Positions 16,492 to 24,749 of a DNA stretch of 64,000 bases are shown here, piece by piece; the stretch's first letter is position 1, and the number at the start of each line of letters is the position of its first letter. The DNA lies in NCBI RefSeq assembly GCF_007970665.1, contig NZ_CP042430.1:2480001-2544000 (forward strand). The letters are read 5' to 3'. The notes under the pieces are model-generated. The model ran no database searches. It was not told the DNA's origin and saw only the letters and a list, made by a program, of their open reading frames with translations. Source of the stretch: Baekduia soli (lineage in GTDB: Bacteria; Actinomycetota; Thermoleophilia; Solirubrobacterales; Solirubrobacteraceae). The translations under genes were made by a program, and so were the position numbers.

Positions 16492-17643
16492 CGGCCGGGG
16501 TCGCGACCCGGGCGGCGCCGCGCGGCGTCGCCCGCTGCAGCGAGGCGATCACCACGAGCCGCTGTGAGGCGCTGTAGAGCGGGTGGCACGCGGTGAGCAC
16601 GAGCCGCTGGCGCCCGATCGCCCGCAGCGAGGAGACGTCGTCGGGGGAGACGATGCGCGTGCCCTCGACGCGGTAGACGAAGTCGCCGTAGGGCATCGTC
16701 ACGTCGATGGCGTCGCCGCGGCGGAGGACGTCGAGGTGGCGGAACGGCGCGCCGTAGGTCGTGCGGTGGCCGGCGATGCCGACGGTGCCGGGCTGGCCGG
16801 GCAGCGCCGTGCCGAGGTAGTGGCCCGGGCCGCGGCGCAGGCTCCCGGCACCCGTGCCCTGCACGACGACGAGGTGGGTGTCCAGCCGCGGGATGCGCAG
16901 CCGCCCGAGCGGATGACCCGCCGACGTGTCGCGCTCCAGCATCCGGGCGATGGCGCGCATCCGCACCGCGGGGCTCGGGGGCAGCGCCGCGGTGGCGGCG
17001 GTCGGCGCCGCCAGCCGCTGGTCCAGGCGGGCGACCTCGGACTCGAGCTCGTGCTGCTGGCGCCCGGCCCACAGCGCCGAGACGGGCTCCTGCCAGGCGA
17101 CGGTGGCCACGGCGTCGCCGAGGACGAGCGCACCGGCGGCGACGAGGACGGCCGGCAGCGTCGGGCGCAGCCGCAGGCGGCGGGTCGCGGCCGCGGGCAC
17201 GGCCACCGCGGTGGGCGACGGCGCGGGCCCCGGGGGGGCTCGGCCTCGGCCTCCGGCGGCGGCGGATCGGCGGCCGCGGCCGCGCGCAGGGCGACGAGCT
17301 CGTCGCCGAGGTCGCGCACGCGGTCGCGCAGGTGCGCGACCGTCGCGGCCAGCTCGTCGTCGGCGACCGGCGGCCCGGGCTCCAGCCACCAGGCTCCGGC
17401 CCCGGCGAGCAGGTGCAGCGGCACCTCGAAGGTGACGACGAACGGCGGCGCGGCCGGTCCCGCGCGCAGGGGCGGCGTCCCCGCGACCGCCGCCAGGCGC
17501 CGCCAGGCCGCGCCGTCGGCGACGAGCAGCGCGGGGGCGGCGTGCCGGCCGGGCAGCGGGGCGTGGGCGCGCCCGGACACGCGGACCGAGGCGAAGCCCG
17601 GGCCGCCTCCGGCGTACTCCGCGTTCAGGACGTCCAGGGTCAT
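16430..17643 (-). CDS. Class E-type sortase with a cytoplasmic N-terminal domain, frameshifted near 17235
   Basis: Transpeptidase that cleaves the sorting signal and links proteins to the wall. The C-terminal sortase domain shows 'GIAGHRTTYGAPF' (catalytic His), 'LVLTACHPLYSASQRLVV' (catalytic Cys and Arg) and 'IPRLDTHLVVVQGTG'. A membrane helix ('VLVAAGALVLGDAVATVAW') precedes it. Restoring one base in a run of seven G/C at 17232-17238 fuses this in frame to a 145-residue N-terminal part from ATG 17643 (MTLDVLNAEYAGGGPGFASV), which has a beta-rich region and a coiled coil 'VAHLRDRVRDLGDELVALRA'. The whole would be 404 residues, long for the family. The neighbouring LAFTG protein is the obvious substrate. 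Confidence 0.78.
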
Positions 17644-17725
17644 GGGGCGAGGCGGACGACCGTCCATGGCCGCCGCGGCCAGTCTACGGGCGGTCGCGCA
17701 CTCCGCCCACGCCGTTGGTCTGGGT

Positions 17726-17878
17726 TCAGGCGGGATATGCCCGGCGATGACGTACTCGGCGACACGCTGCGAGGCGGCGCGCAGGCAGCAGGGAGTCGAA
17801 GAGGGCCAGCTCGGCCTCGCGGCCCACGAAGCGCTGGGCATCGCGCGCGGCGATGCGGTGGGCGAGGGTCCCGGACAC
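17726..17878 (-). pseudogene. N-terminal remnant of a LuxR/AAA-type regulator
   Basis: A 50-codon frame from GTG 17878 reads 'SGTLAHRIAARDAQRFVGRE' and 'AELALFDSLLPARR', then loses sense. The 'R(F)VGREAEL' segment is the usual opening of large ATP-binding LuxR regulators, just before the P-loop. No P-loop or downstream domain follows; the next gene is the sortase. I read it as a truncated relic. Confidence 0.4.
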
Positions 17879-17944
17879 GGCCCGCCGAGGGCTCCAAGCC
17901 GCCCGAAAACGTCCAGACACGGACTGCGCCATAGTTGGACCCTG

Positions 17945-18796
17945 ATGGCCGGGCCCTCCGAGATCTTCCGCCCCGACCTGCTGGCCGGCCGGGTCGCGAT
18001 CGTCACCGGCGGCGGCACGAACCTGGGGCGCCAGGCGACGGCAGAGCTGCTGGCCTGCGGGGCACAGGTCGTCATCGCCGGGCGCCGCGAGGAGGTGCTG
18101 GCCGCCACGGCGGACGAGCTGGGGGAGGGCTGCTCCTATGTGAGCGGGGACGTCCGCGAGCGCGCCGATGCCGACCGCATCGTGGGCGGTGCGCTGGACC
18201 GCCACGGTCGCCTGGACGTGCTGGTCAACAACGCCGGCGGCCAGTACTTCGTGCCGGCCGAGGCCATCGCCGCCAAGGGCTGGCGGGCCGTCATGCGTCT
18301 CAACGTCGAGGGGACGATGACGATGACCCATGCGGTCGCCGAGGCCGCCTGGCTCGGCCGGCCGGGCGCGGGCGGCACCGTGATCAACGTGACGGTATCG
18401 CCGCACCACGGGATGCCGGCGATGGCCCACACGGGCGCGGCGCGCGCGGCGGTCGAGGCGCTCACGGCCGAGCTCGCGGAGCGCTGGCGTGAGGATGGCG
18501 TCGCGCTCGTGGCGGCGGCGATCGGCCGCTTCGACACCGAGTCGCTGCGCAAGTACCCTGAGATCGTCGTGCGCCAGGCCGCGCGCAGCGTGCCGCTGCA
18601 GCGCCTGGGGCGGATGCAGGAGTTCGCATGGCTCGTCGCGTTCCTCGCGTCACCGGTGGGCCACGGGCTGTCGGGGACGACCGTGACGCTCGACGGCGCG
18701 GCCGACAACTGGTGGGGCGCATGGCCGCCGGAGCTGATCGCTGACGACGAGGGCACCGTGCCCACCGAGGCGCGCCGCGCGGAGCCTCCCGCGTGA
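17945..18796 (+). CDS. Short-chain dehydrogenase/reductase, DECR-like without YxxxK
   Basis: 283 residues with the NAD(P)-binding motif 'TGGGTNLGRQ', 'GDVRERADADRIV' and 'LVNNAGGQYF'. In the catalytic region the usual Ser-Tyr-x-x-x-Lys is replaced by 'HHGMPAMAHTGAARAAVEAL', as in 2,4-dienoyl-CoA-reductase-like and citronellol-dehydrogenase-like SDRs. It is therefore probably an acyl-CoA-type reductase in fatty-acid or terpenoid metabolism; the exact reaction is unknown. ATG 17945 is 10 residues before the Rossmann fold. The C-terminal 'NWWGAWPPELIADDEG' is typical of this subgroup. Confidence 0.82.
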   Translation: MAGPSEIFRPDLLAGRVAIVTGGGTNLGRQATAELLACGAQVVIAGRREEVLAATADELGEGCSYVSGDVRERADADRIVGGALDRHGRLDVLVNNAGGQYFVPAEAIAAKGWRAVMRLNVEGTMTMTHAVAEAAWLGRPGAGGTVINVTVSPHHGMPAMAHTGAARAAVEALTAELAERWREDGVALVAAAIGRFDTESLRKYPEIVVRQAARSVPLQRLGRMQEFAWLVAFLASPVGHGLSGTTVTLDGAADNWWGAWPPELIADDEGTVPTEARRAEPPA

Positions 18797-18839
18797 GGCT
18801 CCCGGCCGCGCGCGCGTGCCGGTAGACTCGCTCAGACCT

Positions 18840-18911
18840 GCGGGCGAGGTGTCAACGGCTGCACGGGAGCCTTCCAAGCTCTAGGAGCGGGTTCGAGTCC
18901 CGTCGCCCGCT
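18840..18911 (+). tRNA. tRNA-Gly (TCC)
   Basis: 72 nt. The acceptor GCGGGCG pairs with CGCCCGC, discriminator T. The anticodon loop CTTCCAA between GAGC and GCTC carries TCC. The T arm GCGGGTTCGAGTCCCGT is regular. Confidence 0.95.
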
Positions 18912-18929
18912 CTGCAGGTCACATAGCCA

Positions 18930-19003
18930 CGGGGAGTGGCGCAGTCTGGTAGCGCACCCGGCTGGGGGCCGGGCGGTCGCAGGTTCAAATCCTGTCTCCC
19001 CGA
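18930..19003 (+). tRNA. tRNA-Pro (GGG)
   Basis: 74 nt. The acceptor CGGGGAG pairs with CTCCCCG, discriminator A. The anticodon stem CCCGG/CCGGG encloses CTGGGGG with anticodon GGG. The T arm contains GGTTCAAATCC. Its 3' part is duplicated at 29025-29074, marking it as the integration site of a genomic island. Confidence 0.96.
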
Positions 19004-19008
19004 CTCAC
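18959..19008 (+). repeat. Left 50-bp attachment repeat (3' part of tRNA-Pro)
   Basis: Runs from the anticodon arm of tRNA-Pro to just past its 3' end. The same 50 bases occur at 29025-29074 with one mismatch (g here, c there, before 'caggttcaaatcc'). Overlap with a tRNA 3' end is the classic tyrosine-recombinase att arrangement. Confidence 0.85.
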
Positions 19009-19035
19009 GAAAACCGCTCTGTAGAGCGGTTTTCG
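19008..19035 (+). terminator. Rho-independent terminator after tRNA-Pro
   Basis: Perfect 13-bp arms CGAAAACCGCTCT / AGAGCGGTTTTCG with a two-base loop, followed by a T-containing stretch 'ttttcgtcgtt'. It starts 5 bases after the tRNA 3' end. The element-distal att copy at 29.07 kb does not have this hairpin. Confidence 0.75.
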
Positions 19036-19140
19036 TCGTTAGGCGAACGTTCGCGTTCTCCTATGACGGTCCAATTACGGTCCAATTTCCCGGCATCCAA
19101 CGGAACGGGGTTCGTCGCAGGCGCTGCATAGGGTGCGCGG

Positions 19141-19428
19141 GTGACTTTCAAGGGCAAAGAGGAGCGTCGGGCGATGCTCAACGCGGTCGACAAGCTGCGC
19201 CAGTTGGGTCCGAAGCTCGTCGCGCCGCACGTCAAGTCCCTGAAGGGGGAGGCGGACCTGTTCGAGCTGCGGCCCCGGCAGGGGAGCTCCATGTGCCGCC
19301 CGATCTTCGTGCAGCAGGCGGATCGCTACCTCGTGGTCGCCGTCGCCGTCGACCATGCGAAGGACATGGACCGAGCCGTGGCCGATGCCCGAGCGCGACT
19401 TCAGGAGCGCGGCACGGTTGCCGACTGA
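19141..19428 (+). CDS. higB: HigB-like toxin (RelE superfamily, Gp49-like)
   Basis: 95 residues, GTG start. A lysine/arginine-rich beginning ('FKGKEERRAMLNAVDKLRQL') leads to 'GPKLVAPHVKSLKGEADLFE', 'LRPRQGSSMCRPIFVQQADR' and a final helix with 'RAVADARARL'. This is the phage Gp49-like / HigB pattern of ribosome-dependent mRNA interferases. Toxin first, antitoxin second and a short gap are the HigBA order. It probably stabilises the island. No downstream target can be read from sequence. Confidence 0.8.
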   Translation: MTFKGKEERRAMLNAVDKLRQLGPKLVAPHVKSLKGEADLFELRPRQGSSMCRPIFVQQADRYLVVAVAVDHAKDMDRAVADARARLQERGTVAD

Positions 19429-19445
19429 TAACCCATGAGTTATCA
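19426..19445. promoter_or_regulatory. Inverted repeat between higB and higA
   Basis: TGATAAC-CCATGA-GTTATCA, 7-bp perfect arms around a 6-base spacer, overlapping the toxin stop and lying 10 bases before the antitoxin ATG at 19456. It is a plausible HigA operator or an internal promoter-operator for the antitoxin gene. Confidence 0.45.
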
Positions 19446-19455
19446 TCGTCGCACG

Positions 19456-19881
19456 ATGGCCAAGCGCAGCAATCACGACGTCAGCTTCGGCGAGTTCGTC
19501 GCCGAGGAGCTCAACGAGGACGAGGGCTTTCGTCGCGACTGGCAGCGGCTCGCCCCGGCGCGTCAGTTCGCGGCGATGCTCATCGAGTATCGCGCCGACC
19601 ACGGGCTGAGCCAGCGCGGGCTGGGTGAGAAGCTCGGGGTCTCTCAGCCGAGGGTGGCCCGCATGGAGTCGGGCGAGCAGAACCCCGATGTGGACACGAT
19701 CATTGCGACCATCGAGAAGCTCAGCACTGAGTTCGTCCTCGACGTCGGACCGGCCGACACGGATGCCACGCTGGTCACCAAGGGTGCCCGGTCCTCGGGC
19801 GCCGTCATCAGCCACGGCAACGTCTCGGTCACGACGGCCTCGGCTCGGGCCCGGAAGGGCACCAAGAAGCCAGCCAGCTAG
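19456..19881 (+). CDS. higA: HigA-like antitoxin, XRE family
   Basis: 141 residues starting MAKRSNHDVSFGEFVAEEL. The central XRE HTH is 'YRADHGLSQRGLGEKLGVSQ' then 'PRVARMESGEQNPDVDTI'. The N-terminal region pairs with the toxin and the C-terminal Lys/Ala-rich tail 'ARARKGTKKPAS' is basic. It should neutralise HigB and repress its own operon. An in-frame ATG at 19435 lies within the inverted repeat and is less likely. The gene follows higB by 27 bp. Confidence 0.82.
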   Translation: MAKRSNHDVSFGEFVAEELNEDEGFRRDWQRLAPARQFAAMLIEYRADHGLSQRGLGEKLGVSQPRVARMESGEQNPDVDTIIATIEKLSTEFVLDVGPADTDATLVTKGARSSGAVISHGNVSVTTASARARKGTKKPAS

Positions 19882-19911
19882 TCGGAGGCCGCCCAGGCGG
19901 CGAGAGGGCGG

Positions 19912-20160
19912 TCAGCTGGCCACGTCGCCTGGCGTTGTTCCGGCGGCGGATTCATCGGCCGGCTGCTCACCGGCGAATGCGGCGTCGACGAGGGCGACCT
20001 CGTGCGCGCCGGGCGCGTAGTGCGTGTAGATCTGGGTCGTCTTCGCGTCGGCGTGACCCAGGAGCTCCTGGACCGCTCGCAACGGCGTGCCCGGCGCGAC
20101 GAGGCGGGTACCGAAGGTGTGCCCGTGGCCAGCCGGCTGGCCATGGGCACCGACGACCAT
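19912..20160 (-). pseudogene. Tyrosine recombinase (integrase), C-terminal remnant
   Basis: Only the last part of the catalytic domain remains: '[20 protein letters not shown]' (the HxxR box, with His and Arg) then '[15 protein letters not shown]' with the active-site His and nucleophilic Tyr. The upstream Arg box and the N-terminal arm-binding and core-binding domains are missing; sequence before 20130 is unrelated. It lies 0.9 kb from the tRNA-Pro att copy, the normal place for the element's own integrase. The island is therefore probably immobile. Confidence 0.75.
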
Positions 20161-20378
20161 CGACCGCAGCAGAGACGGGGGCTCTCGAGCCAGAGAGATG
20201 ATCACGCCGGTCCGAGGCGAACCGCCGGGGTCAAGGACGTGCACCCGTTCATCGGGCAACCCGGAGGTGCCGGCACGCAGTCTTCACGTCACGGGACGGT
20301 GAGCAATCACCGGCCCTTCGCTCTGAGGATCTGACGCTTAGCGCTAGCGCCAGGACCTCATCTGGCAGGCTCGCGGAC

Positions 20379-20810
20379 ATGGACGAACGTGTCTCGCGGA
20401 CTCAGATCGATCCCGACAGCGACCAGCGGATGGTCTCCTTGCGCCGCGCTCTCGGAATCACCAGCTTCGGCATCAACCAGATGGTGCTGCAGCCCGGCCA
20501 GCAGATGCGCGTCCACGACCACGAGTCCCAGGAAGAGGCGTATCTCGTCCTCGAGGGCACATTGACGATCACCATCGAGGGCGACCTTCTGGAACTGGCG
20601 GCGGGTCAGCTGGCACGAGTCCCGCCCGGCGTACGACGACAGCTGTCCAACCGGCGTCGAGCCCGTGTCGTTCTCATTGCGCTGGGGGGCCACGGCGACC
20701 ACGAGTCCCGTGATGCCAAAGCCTACGCGTCGTGGGATGCCCAGACGCACGGCACGCCGCAGGACGTTCCGCTGCCCGACGATCTGCCCCCGTCCCAGCT
20801 CAACGACTAG
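20379..20810 (+). CDS. Cupin-domain protein
   Basis: 143 residues, single small barrel. The first cupin motif is 'PGQQMRVHDHESQEEAYLVL' with His, His and Glu ligands and the second 'ELAAGQLARVPPGVRRQLSN', where the last His is replaced by Arg/Gln. It probably binds a metal or ligand, as a small oxygenase, isomerase or sensor. The N-terminal segment 'SDQRMVSLRRALGITSFGIN' is unusual but plausible. It stands alone in the island. Function unknown. Confidence 0.75.
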   Translation: MDERVSRTQIDPDSDQRMVSLRRALGITSFGINQMVLQPGQQMRVHDHESQEEAYLVLEGTLTITIEGDLLELAAGQLARVPPGVRRQLSNRRRARVVLIALGGHGDHESRDAKAYASWDAQTHGTPQDVPLPDDLPPSQLND

Positions 20811-21333
20811 GCCTGGCCGTCCGCGGCAGCCGTGCTTCGTGCACGGCGCTCCGCGTCGGCCATCGCCTGCAGGGAACAGTTCTGGCGCTGGTGGTGCTGG
20901 CGGCGCTCGGCCAGCTCGGTGAGATGGTCAAGCGTCGACTTGGAGATCACGCCGCCGCGGGCACGGTGCCGTCGGGCGCGGCGTGTGGCCCTGATTGGTC
21001 TCGGCCAGGGCGTCGCGGATGACCATGGAGGCGACCTCGCGACTGCGAGGCACCGCGATCTCGCGGCCGAGCTCCAGGGCCACGTCTGCGATGAGCTGGC
21101 GCTGGCGCCGCGTGGTGGCGTATACCAGGCGGCTGCTCGAGGGTCCGGTTCCCGTTGCCCCGGCGTAGCGGATCGTGGCTTGCCGACGGTGCCCTGCGTG
21201 GCCTCCCAGGGGTAGCCGGTCGGCAGGCACGGATCGTCAAAGCGCGGCCAGCGCCACTCGCACGCCGCACACATCGGCGTGTGTGAACCGACCCCGCTCG
21301 CCCGCCTGCGACGTGATAGAGATCGATATCCAT
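20807..21333 (-). pseudogene. Degraded gene spread over three reading frames
   Basis: Reading leftward from about 21333, protein-like stretches appear in successive frames: 'MCAACEWRWPRFDDPCLPTG' (two Cys and acidic/aromatic residues), then 'SSSRLVYATTRRQRQLIADV' with 'ELGREIAVPRSREVASMVIR', then 'GVISKSTLDHLTELAERRQH' ending 'STAAADGQA'. They fit one basic helical protein broken by at least two indels. No family recognised; a plasmid or phage accessory protein is a guess. Its end overlaps the cupin stop by 4 bp. Confidence 0.4.
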
Positions 21334-21376
21334 CGAACTAGGGGCCGCCTGGGGCGCGGCCGGTCAGGAGCACTGC

Positions 21377-22300
21377 ATGCGGATCGTCGTTGTTGGTGCC
21401 GGTGGCGTCGGCGGGTACTTCGGCGGCCGGCTGGCGGCAGCCGGGGCCGACGTGACGTTCGTCGCGCGGGGGGCGCACCTGGCGGCCATGCGCCGCGACG
21501 GCCTGCGGATCGAGAGCTCGCAGGGCGACCTGACGGTCGCGCCGGTCCAGGCCGTGGGGACGGTCGACGACGCCGGGCCCGCCGACGTGGTGATCGTCGC
21601 CGTCAAGCTCTGGGACACGGCGGCGGTCGCACCGGCGCTGCGTCCGCTGGCCGAGCAGGGTGCGGGCATCCTGTCGCTGCAGAACGGCGTCCAGAAGGAC
21701 GATGAGCTTCGCCGCCACGTCCCCGCCGAGTCCGTGATGGGCGGGGTGTGCTTCATCGCGGCCTCCATCGCGCGGCCCGGGGTGATCGTCCACCACGGCG
21801 CGATGCAGCGCGTGGTGTTCGGCGAGTACGGCGGAGCGCGCTCGGCACGGGCCGAAGCGCTGCTGGCCGCATGCGCTGCCGCCGGCGTCGAGGCCGAGAT
21901 CAGCTCGGCCATCGAACGGGAGATCTGGGAGAAGTTCGTCTTCCTGGTCGGCCTCTCGGGGACCACCGCGATGGCACAGACGTCGATCGGCCCCATCCGC
22001 GAGGACCCGGTGCTCCGGGCGACGCTGCATGACGCGATGGGCGAGGTCGTCGCCGTCGGCCGGGCGAGCGGCGTGCCGCTGCCGCCGGACTTCGCCCACG
22101 ACCGCCTCGTGTTCTGCGACACCCTGCCGCCGACGATGAGCTCGTCGATGGCCGGCGACCTGGAGCGTGGCACCCGGCTCGAGCTGCCGTGGCTGAGCGG
22201 GGCAGTCGTCGACCTGGGCGCGTCCCTCGGCGTGCCCACCCCGGTCAACGCGTCCATCGTCGAGGCGCTCGCCCCCGTGGTCGACGGCACGAGGCCATGA
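21377..22300 (+). CDS. 2-dehydropantoate 2-reductase (ketopantoate reductase family)
   Basis: 307 residues. The Rossmann motif 'VVGAGGVGGYFGGRLAAAG' opens the protein, followed by 'DVVIVAVKLWDT', the Asn-containing 'LSLQNGVQKDD' and the catalytic-lysine segment 'EIWEKFVFLVGLSG'. 'GTRLELPWLSGAVVDLGASL' is the conserved C-terminal substrate part. Family members use NADPH to reduce ketopantoate to pantoate, but many paralogues act on other 2-oxo acids. Translationally coupled (ATGA at 22297) to a mandelate-racemase-like dehydratase, so a catabolic 2-oxo acid pathway is more likely than pantothenate synthesis. Confidence 0.82.
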   Translation: MRIVVVGAGGVGGYFGGRLAAAGADVTFVARGAHLAAMRRDGLRIESSQGDLTVAPVQAVGTVDDAGPADVVIVAVKLWDTAAVAPALRPLAEQGAGILSLQNGVQKDDELRRHVPAESVMGGVCFIAASIARPGVIVHHGAMQRVVFGEYGGARSARAEALLAACAAAGVEAEISSAIEREIWEKFVFLVGLSGTTAMAQTSIGPIREDPVLRATLHDAMGEVVAVGRASGVPLPPDFAHDRLVFCDTLPPTMSSSMAGDLERGTRLELPWLSGAVVDLGASLGVPTPVNASIVEALAPVVDGTRP

Positions 22301-23394
22301 CCGTGACCGTGCACCCGACCCTGCGGTCGCTCACGGCGACGGCCGTGTCGGTGCCGATGCGGCGGCCGCTGGGCACCAGCGCCCAGAGGATCGACACCGC
22401 GTCGCTGGCCCTGGTCGACCTGCAGACCGAGGAGGGCATCACCGGTCGTGCCTACGCCTTCTGCTACCTGCCGTCCATCGCGCTCGCGCTGGTGCCGATC
22501 GTCGCGGAGCTGAGCGCGACGCTTGCCGGAGCGCCCGTCGCACCGCTCGAGCTCGCCCGCCGCGTTGGCCGGCACCTCAAGCTGCCCGGGATCACCGGCC
22601 CGCTGGCCATGGTCGCGTCCGCCGTCGACACCGCGGCGTGGGATGCCTTCGCACAGGCGGCCGGCGTGCCGCTCGCCGCGGTCCTCGGTGCCCAGGCCAG
22701 GCCGATCCCGGCCTACAACAGCACCGGCCTGGGGCTGATGACCGCCGATCAGGCGCGGGTCGAGGCGGTCGCGCTGACCGAGGGCGGCTTCACCGCGGTC
22801 AAGCTGCGGCTCGGGCGCCCGACGGCTCGCGAGGACCTGGCCGTCGTGCGGGCGGTACGGGATGCGCTGCCCGACGAGGTGCACCTGATGGTTGACTTCA
22901 ACCAGGCCCTGAGCTTCGCCGAGGGCATGCGGCGCTGCGTGATGCTTGACGGCGAGGGCGTGTACTGGATCGAGGAGCCGATCCGCCACGACGACTACCG
23001 GCACCTCGCGCTGATCGCGCAGGCGACGGCGACCCCGATCCAGATCGGCGAGAACTTCACGGGAACGGCACCGATGGTCGCGGCTCTCGAGGCCGGTGCG
23101 ACCGACTACGTGATGCCCGATCTGGACCGCATCGGCGGCGTGACCGGCTGGCAGCAGGCCGCGGGGCTGGCGGCCGCGCACGATCGCGAGGTCTCGTCGC
23201 ACCTGTTCCCCGAGGTCAGCGCGCACCTGCTGTGCGCGACGCCCGGCGGCCACTGGCTCGAGTACGTCGACTGGGCCGAGCCGGTGCTCGAGCAGCCGCT
23301 GGAGATCGCCGACGGCCTGGCGATCCCCTCGACCGAGCCGGGCAACGGCCTGCGCTGGGACCGCGCGGCCGTCGTTCACCACCGGCTCGGGTAG
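22297..23394 (+). CDS. Mandelate racemase / muconate lactonizing enzyme family protein
   Basis: 365-residue enolase-superfamily enzyme. Lys in 'FTAVKLRLGRP', metal ligands Asp in 'HLMVDFNQAL', Glu in 'YWIEEPI' and Glu in 'QIGENFTG', then 'MPDLDRIGGVTG' (Asp) and His in 'SSHLFPEVSAHL' follow in the order of the mandelate-racemase subgroup. It would abstract a proton alpha to a carboxylate on Mg2+, giving a racemisation or acid-sugar dehydration. Substrate unknown. It overlaps the PanE-like gene by 4 bp and is convergent with a TetR regulator 18 bp away, which may control the pair. Confidence 0.86.
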   Translation: MTVTVHPTLRSLTATAVSVPMRRPLGTSAQRIDTASLALVDLQTEEGITGRAYAFCYLPSIALALVPIVAELSATLAGAPVAPLELARRVGRHLKLPGITGPLAMVASAVDTAAWDAFAQAAGVPLAAVLGAQARPIPAYNSTGLGLMTADQARVEAVALTEGGFTAVKLRLGRPTAREDLAVVRAVRDALPDEVHLMVDFNQALSFAEGMRRCVMLDGEGVYWIEEPIRHDDYRHLALIAQATATPIQIGENFTGTAPMVAALEAGATDYVMPDLDRIGGVTGWQQAAGLAAAHDREVSSHLFPEVSAHLLCATPGGHWLEYVDWAEPVLEQPLEIADGLAIPSTEPGNGLRWDRAAVVHHRLG

Positions 23395-23412
23395 GCATCC
23401 CTTGCCGTCTCA

Positions 23413-24063
23413 TCAGCCTGGGAAGGTGGCTCGTGTGCCTGCCAGCAGCGCCTCGAGCCCGGAGGCGAACGCCTGGTCGGGCGTCAGCGCTGACAGCTCC
23501 TTGACGCTGCGCCGCAGCACGGGGAACTCCTCAGCGGCCAGGGCACGGAGCGGGCGCCGGGCGGCCGCGGTGCTGGCGTCGACCGTGAAGCCGGTGACCT
23601 CGGCCAGTGCGTAGCCGCGCGCGTAGCTGGCCACGGAGCGGTAGACGCCCAGGGCCGCCGCAGGCGTGGATCCCGCCGAGACGAGGCACTGCAGCAGACG
23701 CTCGACGGGGCGCAGCGCCGCGGGCGAGGCCAACGGCCGAAGTCCGATGAGCCGGAACGCCTGTGGGTGGTGCAGGGTCAGGGTGCGCAGCTGCCCGGCG
23801 AAGGCGCGACATGCGTCGGTCCAGTCCGATCCGGGCTCGGGGATCTCGATGCGCGCCATGAGCAGCTCCCCGAGCCCGTCGAGCACGGCCTCGCGGTTGG
23901 GCACGTGGTTGTAGAGGGACATGGCCTCCACGCCGAGCTCATCACCGAGGCGGCGCATCGTGAGCGCCTCGGCACCCTCTCGTTCGACGAGCGCGAGCGC
24001 TGCCCGCAGGATGCGCTCGCGGGTTAGGCCGGCGCGGCGCGTGCGGGTGTTCGCGGCAGGCAC
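23413..24063 (-). CDS. TetR/AcrR-family regulator (TetR_C-type)
   Basis: 216 residues. N-terminal HTH: 'TRERILRAALALVEREGAEA' and 'LTMRRLGDELGVEAMSLYNH', with the MSLYNHV recognition helix typical of the TetR(B)-like C-terminal group. The C-terminal ligand domain follows ('HHPQAFRLIGLRPLASP'). It represses a nearby operon, most likely the convergent PanE-like/mandelate-racemase-like pair or a distant gene. No clear palindrome is visible in the 140 bp upstream. Confidence 0.86.
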   Translation of the reverse strand: MPAANTRTRRAGLTRERILRAALALVEREGAEALTMRRLGDELGVEAMSLYNHVPNREAVLDGLGELLMARIEIPEPGSDWTDACRAFAGQLRTLTLHHPQAFRLIGLRPLASPAALRPVERLLQCLVSAGSTPAAALGVYRSVASYARGYALAEVTGFTVDASTAAARRPLRALAAEEFPVLRRSVKELSALTPDQAFASGLEALLAGTRATFPG

Positions 24064-24206
24064 GTCTACACCCTATGTGCGGCGAGCGCCGCCGCCGCAC
24101 GCAGGACCGCCCGGTCGTCCGCACACCTCAGGGCAGGGAGGCGATGAGGAGAAATGCTTCGGGCCGGGCGGGCCTCCGCGCGGCGGAACGTCACCTGCGG
24201 CGTGCG

Positions 24207-24662
24207 TTAGAGCACCTCGCCGCTGCTCCACGTGCCGCACTGCCACCGGGCCGTCTCCTCCTCGGCGGTGGCCGCCTCGCGCGAGGCCGACAGGCCCCAG
24301 GCGGCCATGGTCGCCACCACGGCGCCAGCCACGCTGACGTTCCACGACGCCGTCGGGCCCGGGTCCAGCCACCACGCCGAGCTCAGCAGCCACAGCCCCG
24401 CGACGATGTTCGCCACCGCGAGCCGCGCGCTGCGCGACGGACGGGCCATCCGCACCGCCGCGACGGCCACGATGACCGCCCCGGCGGCGACCGGGTTCCA
24501 GCTCGCGTCGCCGGGGCCGTCATGCAGGACCCATGAGGAGGCGACAAGCCACCCGCCCGCGAGCAGGTTCAAGGCGCTGGCGGTCTCGGCGCCGCGGCGG
24601 CTGACGCGGCCGGCCTGTGCCGGCGTCGTCGGGACGGGCGTCGGGGGGCCGGGATCGGTCAT
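24207..24662 (-). CDS. SPW repeat membrane protein
   Basis: 151 residues from ATG 24662 (MTDPGPPTPV). Two SPW-type units: 'NLLAGGWLVASSWVL...ASWNPVAAGAVIVAVAA' and 'NIVAGLWLLSSAWWL...ASWNVSVAGAVVATMAA', each forming two membrane helices. A charged acidic tail follows. SPW proteins are small inner-membrane proteins of unknown function found in many actinobacteria and proteobacteria. The gene stands 0.1 kb upstream of the decayed ferritin-like gene's end, on the same strand. Confidence 0.75.
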   Translation of the reverse strand: MTDPGPPTPVPTTPAQAGRVSRRGAETASALNLLAGGWLVASSWVLHDGPGDASWNPVAAGAVIVAVAAVRMARPSRSARLAVANIVAGLWLLSSAWWLDPGPTASWNVSVAGAVVATMAAWGLSASREAATAEEETARWQCGTWSSGEVL

Positions 24663-24749
24663 GCAGGCTCGTCTCCCCGGCGGCCCCGCTATGGGCCGGC
24701 GGGCTGTCATGGGTGCGGTGCTGGTGTCGCGCGCCTGACACCGGCGATG

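Noticed and set aside
23435-24027. Long frames opposite the TetR gene
   Set aside because: Reverse shadow of a high-GC coding region, no motif.
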